This document shows, piece by piece, positions 8,714-16,857 of a stretch of 64,000 nucleotides of DNA. Numbering within the stretch: position 1 is the stretch's first letter; each line of letters starts with the position of its first letter. Below the pieces are notes generated by a model. The model did no database searches, was not told the origin of the DNA, and worked only from the letters and a program-made list of their open reading frames with translations. Both the position numbers and the translations under genes were made by a program. Source of the stretch: an uncultured Kiloniellaceae bacterium (GTDB lineage Bacteria > Pseudomonadota > Alphaproteobacteria > Kiloniellales > Kiloniellaceae); assembly GCA_947500035.1 (NCBI GenBank), contig CANMQP010000007.1:1-64000 (forward strand), read 5' to 3'.

Positions 8714-9585
8714 CGGCGTTTTCCTACGAAGAATTTACCACGCGTAACATCGGTTTCGTGACGCCGAAGGAGCAGGAGACTCTGAAAAAGGGACGCGTGT
8801 TCATCGCCGGGGTCGGTGGAATGGGTGGCGCCGCCTTTGCGACACTGGTGCGCGCAGGCGTCGGCCATATCGCAATTGCAGATATCGATGAATTCGAGGT
8901 CTCAAACCTCAACCGCCAGGTCTCCGCGACGATGGAGACGATTGGAATGTCCAAGGTTTCCGCCAGCGTTAAGATGGCTCAAGCGATAAATCCGGAGATC
9001 AGCCTGAGCACCTTTGCCGGAGAATGGGTCTCAAAACTTGACGAGATCACGAAAGACTACGCCGTCATCATCAACGGCACAGATGATGTCCGAGCCACCA
9101 TCGCGCTTTACCGGGCCGCACAGTCTGCCGGCGCCGTTGTTATTGATGCCTACGCGAGCAGCCTGCCCTCGGTGTTCGTGGTACGGCCGGAAGCGCCGCG
9201 TCCGGAGATTCGTCTGAATTATCCGACACCACCCTATGCGCTGTCGGACATCTCGGATGAGATGGTCGCTGAATGTGTCGTAAAGGAGCTGGAATACGTC
9301 CTGACGAATTCCTCGAGCATAAACTATGTCGAAACGGATATAGCCGCCGATTTTGCGGCAGGAAAGCGCAGCCGCTTTTCCTTTGCGCCCATGGTGCTGA
9401 CAACCGGAAATATGATGGCATACGAAGCCGTCGCGCTCTTGTTGGGGAAAGAGTCTCAAACGGACGACAGAGGTTATTTTTTCAACCCGCACAGAGCCCG
9501 GACGGAGAGGCCGGCTTTTCAACCCTACGCCCTGGTAAAAGGCTTTGTCGTTCGTCAGTTTCTCAAGAAAATGATGGACGCGTAA
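8710..9585 (+). CDS. E1-like (ThiF/MoeB/HesA superfamily) adenylating enzyme
   Basis: This 291-residue protein has the E1-superfamily Rossmann core: the nucleotide-binding loop GVGGMGG (residues 34-40), the acidic strand end IADIDEFEVSNLNRQ (58-70) with the conserved Asn, Arg and Gln, and the INGTDDVRATIALYRAA crossover region (121-137). E1-like enzymes adenylate the C-terminus of a ubiquitin-like protein or a small carboxylate. There is a single cysteine, Cys189 in MVAECVVKE, and no paired CxxC zinc motif. This differs from MoeB and ThiF and resembles lineages that work in peptide or small-molecule modification. No ubiquitin-like gene is adjacent. The next gene begins 3 bp after its stop. 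Confidence 0.88.
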   Translation: MTAFSYEEFTTRNIGFVTPKEQETLKKGRVFIAGVGGMGGAAFATLVRAGVGHIAIADIDEFEVSNLNRQVSATMETIGMSKVSASVKMAQAINPEISLSTFAGEWVSKLDEITKDYAVIINGTDDVRATIALYRAAQSAGAVVIDAYASSLPSVFVVRPEAPRPEIRLNYPTPPYALSDISDEMVAECVVKELEYVLTNSSSINYVETDIAADFAAGKRSRFSFAPMVLTTGNMMAYEAVALLLGKESQTDDRGYFFNPHRARTERPAFQPYALVKGFVVRQFLKKMMDA

Positions 9586-9588
9586 GTC

Positions 9589-10794
9589 GTGATCGACCCG
9601 CTTGCATATGTTCTTTCAGATGCTGTGGCGATGATCACTGCGGCCACACTGGCCATTGTCCTTGCGCAGCAGAGTAAACTGCGCACGGAGTTTTTTGTCG
9701 TCCGCTTTGCTATCGCGATCGCTACATTGTTCTTTGCCCGCATTAGCCACAGTGTTCTCGACTGGACCGCGACCAAGACGATCACCTACCTCATCGTGGC
9801 CAGCTTTCCGTTGCTCGCTCTCCTCACCGCCGAGAGCCTCATGCGGCGCCATGCCGCTAGGTTGGTAAAGCTGTCGGTCTCTGGCTTGAGCGCGGTGATC
9901 GCTGTACTTGCTTTCTTAAACACGGACAGTCTTACCGCCATTCGTGTTCCGGTCATTGGAGCGGCCTTGATTTTCAGCATGTTGATCACGGCCTGTTTCG
10001 TAATTTTCCGAGACGAGAAAGAGTTGCTGCCGAACGAGAATGCCCGACTCACAAGTCTCTTGCTTGGTTTCGGGTTTCTGATTCCCCTCGCCGCGACTGA
10101 CTTCCTGATCGCGGAGACCAGCGCCATCCCCGCACTGAGCGCCGTTGGCGCGATGTGCCTGCTGTTGGCCGCCGTGCGGGTTGTCTGTAGCCGCAGTTCC
10201 CTGAGCGGCTATTTTATCGACATCACAATCGCAGTCGGTTTGACGATTATAACGTCGGGTGTCGGATATATCCTGACCTCACCATCACCCCACCAGCTTG
10301 GCGGACTCGTCCTTGTTATCGGAACCATTTTTCTTGCCGTCATTTCTGCAGGGTACTTGCGCGGCTTCCTGCGCCAATACATGGATCCCTCGTTGTCGAC
10401 ATACCTGGCGAGGGCAAGAACCGGTAGCGTACCCGAATTTCTTTCCGATCTGAAAAGTCATCGGCTGATTAAGAGCAGCCAACTTCTTGAGGGCGATGAC
10501 TTGAGAACGGCTGTCGCGCCCGAGGCGTTAAAGCTACTTACAAAGACGGCGGTCGTCTCGCGCGCAGACTTAGAGCGTATCGATGCCCAAGGAATACCCG
10601 AACAATCTGAAAGCGCGGTTCTCTCGCTATTGATGACAAGCGAAATGACCCACGCCATTCAACTGAGCCAAGTTCCCACACGGATTCTTCTTTGCGAGAG
10701 CGTCAGCCCCAGCGGAGACCGGATTGAGGAGGCGGACCTGCTTCTGCTGTCACGTCTGGCAAGAACCATTGATGAAAAGCAAAGCCGTGATTGA
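9589..10794 (+). CDS. Polytopic membrane protein of the E1/nitroreductase cassette
   Basis: This 401-residue protein starts at a GTG 3 bp after the E1-like gene. I count about nine hydrophobic segments in the first 255 residues (for example DAVAMITAATLAIVLA, VRFAIAIATLFFARI, ITYLIVASFPLLALLTA, VIGAALIFSMLITACFVIF and GGLVLVIGTIFLAVISAGYL). A soluble, probably cytoplasmic tail of about 145 residues follows. It is not recognisable as a known transporter. Its place inside a biosynthetic-looking operon suggests export of a product or membrane anchoring of the pathway. Its end overlaps the next gene by 23 bp. Confidence 0.75.
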   Translation: MIDPLAYVLSDAVAMITAATLAIVLAQQSKLRTEFFVVRFAIAIATLFFARISHSVLDWTATKTITYLIVASFPLLALLTAESLMRRHAARLVKLSVSGLSAVIAVLAFLNTDSLTAIRVPVIGAALIFSMLITACFVIFRDEKELLPNENARLTSLLLGFGFLIPLAATDFLIAETSAIPALSAVGAMCLLLAAVRVVCSRSSLSGYFIDITIAVGLTIITSGVGYILTSPSPHQLGGLVLVIGTIFLAVISAGYLRGFLRQYMDPSLSTYLARARTGSVPEFLSDLKSHRLIKSSQLLEGDDLRTAVAPEALKLLTKTAVVSRADLERIDAQGIPEQSESAVLSLLMTSEMTHAIQLSQVPTRILLCESVSPSGDRIEEADLLLLSRLARTIDEKQSRD

Positions 10795-11905
10795 GCTGAA
10801 AACTGAAGACTTTGAGGCCTTCTTCGAAGCCCCCTTCGCTGCCTACGGACCGGACACACTCTATGTGTCGCCCTTAAAAAGCGACCTGAAAAACACTTTG
10901 TCAAAAACGAAGAACCCACTGTTCAAGGGGGAGAGTGACCTGACGTTCTTTACCGCACATAGCGACGGGAAACTGCTGGGCCGGATCACTGCTCATGTTC
11001 ATGCCGAGAGCAACGAGGCTTTTGGGACCTCACAAGCTTATTTCGGTTTTTTTGACTGTGTTGATGACTTAAGGGCTGCAGGACGCCTTCTCACAGCCGC
11101 AGAAGACTGGGCCAGGAGGAAAGGTGCCACGTCACTTGTCGGAAACTATAACCTGACCGCCATGCAACAAATCGGTGTCATTTCATCCGGGTTTGAACAT
11201 GCGCCCTATACAGACTTGATCTACAGCCCCACGCATATCCACAGACTCCTGGAAGCTGCCGGATACGCGCCGGAGTTTCCCATGACGACCTTTGAGACGC
11301 TGTTGGATCAAAGCTATCAGCCGCCGGAAATTGGGCCTAAACAACAAGCCATTCTGGACAATCCCGATTTTACATTTGCGCCGATCAATCGGCGCACGAT
11401 CGACGAACGGCTTGAGGATGCACGTCATATTTTGAATGCGTCGTTTGCGCAGAATCCCCAGTTCTTAACTGTCAGTCGTGAAGAATATCACTTTCAGTCG
11501 AAAGATATGAAGTGGATCATGGATCCACGAATATCCGCGATTCTGCATTATAAGGGCGCGCCAGCGGCCTGCATCATCTGCATTCCGGACTTGAATCCCT
11601 TGCTGAAAAAGATCCGCTCGCGCTTCGGGTTATCCTTTCCTTTTCACTTCCTTCTTCACAGGTTGAAACGCAAGCGTGCCGTCTTGATTTATTCCGGCGT
11701 TATTCCCGAGCTTCAAGGCCAGGGTGTCAATCCACTGGTTCTCAATAGGGTCATGACGGCAATGCGCGATGCAGGATACACGCACTGCGGAAACACCTGG
11801 ATCGGGGATTCCAACAAGGCCAGCCTGAGACAAAAGGAAAAGATGCTGGCAAAACCCACGCACAGACTGCACCTCTACCGCAAGTCTTTAGGGGCAGTGT
11901 CGTGA
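10772..11905 (+). CDS. YghO-like GNAT N-acyltransferase
   Basis: The start at ATG 10772 (MKSKAVIELKTEDFEAFF) gives 377 residues. The N-terminal half matches the large YghO-like GNAT group: VSPLKSDL, then NPLFKGESDLTFFTAHSDGK, LLGRITAHV, YFGFFDCVDD, AAEDWARRKGATSLVGNYNL and the LLEAAGYAPEF ending. The second GNAT-like half contains LIYSGVIPELQGQGVNPLVLNRV, which reads as motif A (Q/R-x-x-G-x-G). The group transfers acyl groups from CoA, but substrates are mostly unknown. It overlaps the membrane protein gene upstream and touches the nitroreductase gene downstream, so it belongs to the same operon. Confidence 0.82.
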   Translation: MKSKAVIELKTEDFEAFFEAPFAAYGPDTLYVSPLKSDLKNTLSKTKNPLFKGESDLTFFTAHSDGKLLGRITAHVHAESNEAFGTSQAYFGFFDCVDDLRAAGRLLTAAEDWARRKGATSLVGNYNLTAMQQIGVISSGFEHAPYTDLIYSPTHIHRLLEAAGYAPEFPMTTFETLLDQSYQPPEIGPKQQAILDNPDFTFAPINRRTIDERLEDARHILNASFAQNPQFLTVSREEYHFQSKDMKWIMDPRISAILHYKGAPAACIICIPDLNPLLKKIRSRFGLSFPFHFLLHRLKRKRAVLIYSGVIPELQGQGVNPLVLNRVMTAMRDAGYTHCGNTWIGDSNKASLRQKEKMLAKPTHRLHLYRKSLGAVS

Positions 11906-12918
11906 TGTTTCCGGAAGCAGATCGCATAGATATCGTTTCAGAAGCCAATCATGCGCCATCGGTCCACAACACGCAGCCAACCCGGTGGTGTTTCGGGGAC
12001 TCTGAGATCCTCCTCTACGTCGATGAAGACCGGGTTCTGCAGGTCGGCGATCCTTCGCGCCAAGACGCGGGCGTATCCTGTGGCGCGGCCCTGGAGGGCA
12101 CTTTGATTGCCCTCTCGAAGCGGCGTGCAGCTGTAGAGGAAATTGTAAATTTATGGGGCAGCGCTGATGCGCCCGAGCTGCCAGGCTTCACAGCGGCGGC
12201 AAGAATTGTTTGCGTGCCGAATAACGAAGATCTTCAGGACAGTTTGGCGGACTACGTATCCAAACGTTACACCTGGCGCGGCATGTTCGACCCCGCAGCG
12301 AAAGGCGCGCTGGAAGCGTTGGCCGAATGGGGGCACGGGCATGAAAATCTCACTCTGGCGACCGCAAGAGAGGACATCGGATTTCTGGCGGATCTCAACG
12401 ATCAAATGAGCTTGAGGTTTTTCAAGAACAAACCCTACAGAGAAGAGCTTCTCTCATACATGCGATTCATAAAGTCGCACCCTCTCTGGTCGCAGGACGG
12501 CCTGAATCTCGATGCCATGCAGCTCTCCGGTCTGGAGGGCCTGGCAGCCAGCATTGCTCTGAAGGATCCGTTTTTCAAAGGATTGGACATGCTGGGTCTG
12601 GCCGGCCATCTGGTTACGGAACGTAAAAAGACCCAATCGGCTTCAGCTATCCTGTTTTTGACATCGCCGAAAGGGCGCTCCCCCCTCGATACCGGACGCG
12701 AACTCTATCGCAGATGGCTGGAGCTGACCCGTTTGGGTTTCGTTGCCTGGCCGATGGCGGTTCTGGCCGACGCCCCGGACTCGGCCGCCCAATGTGCAAG
12801 CCGGTTCAGCTTGCCGCAGGCGCATAAGCTCATAAATGTTTTCAGAGTGGGCGCGCCGGTCGCCGGTTATGTGCCTAAACCGGCCCGGCTTCCGGTCGAG
12901 AGGCTGATACTCAACTAA
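11905..12918 (+). CDS. Acg-type nitroreductase family protein
   Basis: The protein (337 residues from ATG 11905; a GTG one codon earlier is also possible) has the Acg/nitroreductase pattern. The FMN-binding start is EANHAPSVHNTQPTRW; the middle has SKRYTWRGMFDP; the C-terminal half has SASAILFLTS, GRELYRRWLELTRLGFVAWPMAVLAD and a final INVFRVGAP strand. In mycobacteria the Acg family includes divergent FMN proteins, and MoeY fuses an E1-like domain to a nitroreductase domain. The pairing of this gene with an E1-like gene four steps upstream follows that theme with separate proteins. The start overlaps the stop of the GNAT gene by one base. Its end overlaps the convergent cytochrome gene by 4 bp. 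Confidence 0.85.
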   Translation: MFPEADRIDIVSEANHAPSVHNTQPTRWCFGDSEILLYVDEDRVLQVGDPSRQDAGVSCGAALEGTLIALSKRRAAVEEIVNLWGSADAPELPGFTAAARIVCVPNNEDLQDSLADYVSKRYTWRGMFDPAAKGALEALAEWGHGHENLTLATAREDIGFLADLNDQMSLRFFKNKPYREELLSYMRFIKSHPLWSQDGLNLDAMQLSGLEGLAASIALKDPFFKGLDMLGLAGHLVTERKKTQSASAILFLTSPKGRSPLDTGRELYRRWLELTRLGFVAWPMAVLADAPDSAAQCASRFSLPQAHKLINVFRVGAPVAGYVPKPARLPVERLILN

Positions 12919-14609
12919 AGCAACTTCAGATATTCCAGAAGAGCCCGCTTTTGCCGGTCATCAAGTGGCGCAAATTCACTCTCATGGCCCTGATTGCCAA
13001 GCCCGAATGCCGTCGTATCCACCTCTTCCGAGGGCATCCATGGCGAGGTGTCTTCCGGATAGCGCCAAACACCGTCAGGCCCGACATCACCCGCAATGCC
13101 GACTTTTTCAAGGTCCAGGGAATGGCCACCAACCCTGAACTTTACCGGCCGTGCCTCAGGATACATCAAAGCCTGTAAAGTGGGGACGCTTCCATTATGC
13201 AGGTAAGGCGCGCTGGACCAGAGCCCGGCAAGCGGAGGCGCAGTGTACTCGGTTGCGGCCCGCCCCTGAATATAGGGGCCGTAGATCGACGCATTTATTG
13301 CATCCGCGATGTCACCACCGGTGAGCTCGATCCGCGCCCGGTCCGTACCGACATCGACGTGGATATTCGGAAAGGATTGGAGCTCCGGCGACGTCAAACT
13401 GTCGTTGTATGTCCCGTGACAGTCGGAACAGTGATCCTGATAAGTCTGCAGTCCGGCCGGCAATAAGGATTCGTCCAAGGGACGAGGGTAGGCTTGAGGT
13501 TCATAGTCTTGCATCCATTCCATGACATCTTCCATATCGCCGATATGACTGATGGCAACCTCGGGCGCTACCCCCATGGAAGGTATCGTGACAAAGGTCG
13601 CGATGCCGGCCAGCGCGCGCAAACGCTCACGCGTGATGTCGGCAGGCTCTGTGGAATTAGGCGCTTCGCTATCCGGAACGCCGTAGGTTCCTGTGTTCAA
13701 AAACCGGTCTCGAAAGACCCGGTCCCCCAACTCAGGGATTGAATTGAAAACACTGTTTTCGATGATCGTCGAGTGAGACTCCAGACCAAGTTTCACACGC
13801 AAGGAATCCAACCCGTTCGTCAAGCCGGGTAATGCGCTTTTAAAGGGAAGCAATCGGCCGGTCGTGGCCTCAAGCTCTTGAATGCGTGCGCGGATTGCGG
13901 GCAGCACGACAAACTTTAGGGTATAGCGCTCCCGGAGTTTCAGATCGGGATAGAGTTTGTCGATTGCAGCCCAAAGCAAGTCTTTCTGATCATCCCGGCT
14001 GTAAGTCAGCAGCGCTCTATAGATCGCATTACTGTAGGCCTCCAGATTGATCGAAGTATTGGGCGCGCCCAGCCAAACACGATCCGGATCAGGCGTTCCG
14101 TTCTCGTCGTAAACCGGACCGCTATGACAAGCCGGACAGCCAATGTTTGCAATGGTTACGGCGGTGGGCGGCAGGAATCTCTTGGCCAGACCGACATTCT
14201 GACCAACTGGGTACGTCAAATCAGGTTCGGCCAGAGCCCTTGGCCAGTTTTCTATCTTCTGTGGCGTATGAAAGCCAAAGCCTCGGTAGATATTTCGTAT
14301 GGCCTCAAGGCTGACCTGCTCAAGATCGCCTTTGGCCGCGAACAACGATAGTGACGCGGTGAGAACCACCCATGGGGCAGCGGATACCTTTAAAGTGTCG
14401 GAAGAAAGTGCAGAAAAATCGCCCTGTGCAAAATAAACGATGCCCTTCTCACTCGGGCTCAGCGTCGCATCTGAATATCTGCTCAGTCCCTCAGAAGCCG
14501 TTTTCAAGTCCCCTTTGAAGGCGCCCTTGATGTCACCATCGGCGATCAACAAACCTGCTACAACTGCGAGGATACCGCCAACGACATAACGCGACACAGC
14601 AAACTTCAT
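12915..14609 (-). CDS. RoxA-like dihaem cytochrome c family protein
   Basis: This 564-residue protein has an N-terminal signal or anchor (VVGGILAVVAGLLIADG) and two haem c sites: CPACH (in NIGCPACHSGP, about residue 160) and CSDCH (in HCSDCHGTYND, about residue 395). The C-terminal APPLAGLWSSAPYLHNGSVPTL block is typical of the dihaem peroxidase/MauG-like and RoxA-type rubber oxygenase group. The size and haem spacing fit RoxA/RoxB-like proteins better than 320-residue CcpA peroxidases. Its role is probably periplasmic oxidation of an organic substrate. It converges with the nitroreductase gene, with stop codons overlapping. The family fit is good, but the substrate is unknown. Confidence 0.85.
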   Translation of the reverse strand: MKFAVSRYVVGGILAVVAGLLIADGDIKGAFKGDLKTASEGLSRYSDATLSPSEKGIVYFAQGDFSALSSDTLKVSAAPWVVLTASLSLFAAKGDLEQVSLEAIRNIYRGFGFHTPQKIENWPRALAEPDLTYPVGQNVGLAKRFLPPTAVTIANIGCPACHSGPVYDENGTPDPDRVWLGAPNTSINLEAYSNAIYRALLTYSRDDQKDLLWAAIDKLYPDLKLRERYTLKFVVLPAIRARIQELEATTGRLLPFKSALPGLTNGLDSLRVKLGLESHSTIIENSVFNSIPELGDRVFRDRFLNTGTYGVPDSEAPNSTEPADITRERLRALAGIATFVTIPSMGVAPEVAISHIGDMEDVMEWMQDYEPQAYPRPLDESLLPAGLQTYQDHCSDCHGTYNDSLTSPELQSFPNIHVDVGTDRARIELTGGDIADAINASIYGPYIQGRAATEYTAPPLAGLWSSAPYLHNGSVPTLQALMYPEARPVKFRVGGHSLDLEKVGIAGDVGPDGVWRYPEDTSPWMPSEEVDTTAFGLGNQGHESEFAPLDDRQKRALLEYLKLL

Positions 14610-14730
14610 AACGACGCCCGTTTTCCGCTCAAAATTACCGCAGACCCTACCCCGTGAAACGACTATGAAGTGTTAATGTCCTGTTTCTCAATCCCTAATT
14701 CAAATACATCGAACCTCCATTGGCAGAGAT

Positions 14731-15480
14731 CTAGTAGGTTGCGCGGCCTCCGGAAAGATCGAAGACGGCGCCGGTGGTGAAGGAGTTTTCTTCCGAGCAC
14801 ATCCAGGCAATCATGGACGCGATCTCATCGACGGTGACAAAGCGGCCGCGCGGAATCTTGGAGAGCATGTAGTCAATAAACTCCTGAGTCACCTGATCCA
14901 GAATGCGGGTGTTTGCCGTCGCTGGCGTCACGCAATTGACGGCGATATTATGCCCGGCCATCTCCTTGCCGAGCGACTTGGTTAAGGCAATGACGGCGGC
15001 CTTGGACGCGGAATAGGCCGAGGCATTGGGGTTGCCCTCCTTGCCAGCGATGGAGGCGATATTGACGATGCGGCCATAGTCCTTTGCGACCATCCCCGGA
15101 ATCACCGCTTTGCAGCAGTGGAAGATCCCGTCCAGGTTCACCGCCTGAACCTTGCGCCACATATCGACCGGATAATCGGCCAGAGTGTGGGTCGGTCCGG
15201 CGATCCCTGCGCTGTTAACCAGCACATCGACCGAACCGAACTTCACTTCGGTATCGCGCGCCGCCTGAGTGACGGACTCGTAATCACTGACGTCAATGGC
15301 GCAGTAAATCAGCTTATCCTGCGGCAGGGCCTTCACCTTCGCTTCGGGAGCATCGACATCCATATCCCAGATCGCGGCCCGGGCGCCGGATGAGACCAGG
15401 CGTTCGACCACTGCTGCGCCGATACCGTTGGCACCGCCCGTGACCGCGACAACTCTGTTGGAAAAATCGTATTTGTTCAT
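14731..15480 (-). CDS. SDR-family NAD(P)-dependent dehydrogenase
   Basis: The start at 15480 (MNKYDFSNRVVAVTGGANGIG) follows a GGG-containing ribosome binding site and gives 249 residues, the classical SDR length. Visible motifs are TGGANGIG (cofactor), NSAGIAG (NAG-like), the catalytic Ser in NIASIAG, and Tyr-x3-Lys in SAYSASKAA. The acidic residue in AIWDMD at the end of strand 2 favours NAD+. It lies downstream of the enolase-like gene (54 bp) and the kinase gene in one minus-strand unit, suggesting that it oxidises a sugar or polyol of the same pathway. Confidence 0.9.
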   Translation of the reverse strand: MNKYDFSNRVVAVTGGANGIGAAVVERLVSSGARAAIWDMDVDAPEAKVKALPQDKLIYCAIDVSDYESVTQAARDTEVKFGSVDVLVNSAGIAGPTHTLADYPVDMWRKVQAVNLDGIFHCCKAVIPGMVAKDYGRIVNIASIAGKEGNPNASAYSASKAAVIALTKSLGKEMAGHNIAVNCVTPATANTRILDQVTQEFIDYMLSKIPRGRFVTVDEIASMIAWMCSEENSFTTGAVFDLSGGRATY

Positions 15481-15533
15481 CTTGCACCCTTTCGAATAGG
15501 CAAGCCTGCCCATATCAAGTTCCCGGCGTTAAG

Positions 15534-16847
15534 TCATGCCCCGCCGGTTCGGCCCTTGCCCCACCAAGTATCCACCAGAGGCGCACCGCCGACAAAGGCA
15601 TTCTCCCCCAGCTCATCCTGAATACGCAGACATTCATTCCATTTCGCCATGCGTTCCGAGCGGGTGAAGGAGCCAACCTTCAACTGACCCGCGTTCAATC
15701 CCACGGACAGATGACTGATCGAGACGTCCTCGGTTTCGCCCGAGCGCGCCGAGACGATGCCGCGATAACCAGCCTTCCAGGCAGCCGCAAGGGTTTCGAC
15801 CGACTCACTCACGGTTCCCGCCTGATTGACCTTGATCAGCACCGCGTTGCAGGCACGATCCTCCGCAGCCGCCTCAACCAGCTTAGCATTGGTGACAAGA
15901 TAATCGTCGCCGATGATCTGCACGCAGTCGCCGTAGGCCTTGGTGAAAGCGCGCATCCCCTCGCAATCGTCCTCGGCGAGCGGGTCTTCGATGGAAGCGA
16001 TCGGATAGCTGTTGATCCAGCCGCCGAGCAGGGAAATCATCTCATCGGAACTCAGTGTCCGGTCCTCGAGCGCCAGCCGGTAGCGGCCATCTTCCGTGAA
16101 CTCAGATGCCGCGATGTCGAGGGAGATCACAACCCGGTCACCGGGTTTTTCACCAGTGGCTTCAATGGCGGCGACAAGAGTCTCAAGCGCCTCTTCATTG
16201 CTGTCGAAGACCGGCCACCATCCGCCCTCGTCCGCGACACCGACGCTCTTGCCCTTTTGCGCCATGAGCGCGCCCGCGGCGGCGTAGATTTCCGCCGTGA
16301 CCTCCAGGGCTTCGTCGAAACTCCCCGCGCCCGGCACCATGACCATGAAATCCTGCACATCGACCCGACGACCGGCATGCGCGCCGCCGCCGAAGATCTG
16401 AATCTCGGGCAGCGGTATACTCGCGGTTCCTTGATAGGTCTGCGCGACATGCTTCCAGAGCGGCACCCCGGCAGCGTCCGCGGCGGCGTGCAGCACGGCG
16501 AGCGAGGTCGCCACCATCGCATTGCCGCCCAGTGCCGATTTCAGAGGCGTCCCATCCAGTGCGATCAAAGCCGCATCGACACCAGCCTGATCCTCTGCGT
16601 CGACGCCGATGAGGGCGGAAGCGATCTTCCCGTTGACGTTGGTCAGAGCCTTTTGCACGTCCAGGCCGCGCAGGCGTGACCCGCCGTCACGCAAATCCAC
16701 GGCTTCGCGCGTTCCGCGCGAGGCACCGGCCGGCGCGATGGCCCTGCCCCGCGCACCGCCATTCAAATCAACCGTCACCTCCACCGTCGGATTACCGCGG
16801 CTGTCCCACACCCGCCGGGCCTGGAGTGATTTTATCTCTGTGGTCAT
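15534..16847 (-). CDS. Enolase paralogue with altered active-site residues
   Basis: This 437-residue protein aligns by eye over its whole length with enolase. Retained are the metal ligands (Asp244, Glu287, Asp314), the DEGG glutamate (Glu207), the catalytic Lys339 (LIKVNQ), Lys390 (GQLKVGS), and the Arg368-Ser369 phosphate site. Several positions invariant in normal enolases differ. The loop SGASTG is AGASRG (Ala40, Arg44), NGG-x-HA is GGGAHA (Gly153), QEFM is QDFM (Asp166), and SHRSGETED is SARSGETED (Ala367). It sits between an APH-fold kinase and an SDR, not near pyrG or other glycolytic genes. I infer a catabolic lyase on a different 2-phosphorylated acid; leftover activity on 2-phosphoglycerate is possible. 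Confidence 0.88.
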   Translation of the reverse strand: MTTEIKSLQARRVWDSRGNPTVEVTVDLNGGARGRAIAPAGASRGTREAVDLRDGGSRLRGLDVQKALTNVNGKIASALIGVDAEDQAGVDAALIALDGTPLKSALGGNAMVATSLAVLHAAADAAGVPLWKHVAQTYQGTASIPLPEIQIFGGGAHAGRRVDVQDFMVMVPGAGSFDEALEVTAEIYAAAGALMAQKGKSVGVADEGGWWPVFDSNEEALETLVAAIEATGEKPGDRVVISLDIAASEFTEDGRYRLALEDRTLSSDEMISLLGGWINSYPIASIEDPLAEDDCEGMRAFTKAYGDCVQIIGDDYLVTNAKLVEAAAEDRACNAVLIKVNQAGTVSESVETLAAAWKAGYRGIVSARSGETEDVSISHLSVGLNAGQLKVGSFTRSERMAKWNECLRIQDELGENAFVGGAPLVDTWWGKGRTGGA

Positions 16848-16857
16848 CTGTAAAGTC

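Noticed and set aside
8710-9585. MoeB acting for the moaD/moaE genes at 60 kb
   Set aside because: It lacks the CxxC zinc motifs of MoeB, lies 50 kb away and is coupled to acyltransferase and nitroreductase genes instead.
15711-16679. A 322-codon plus-strand frame inside the enolase-like gene
   Set aside because: It is antisense to a gene recognisable along its whole length, with no motif of its own.
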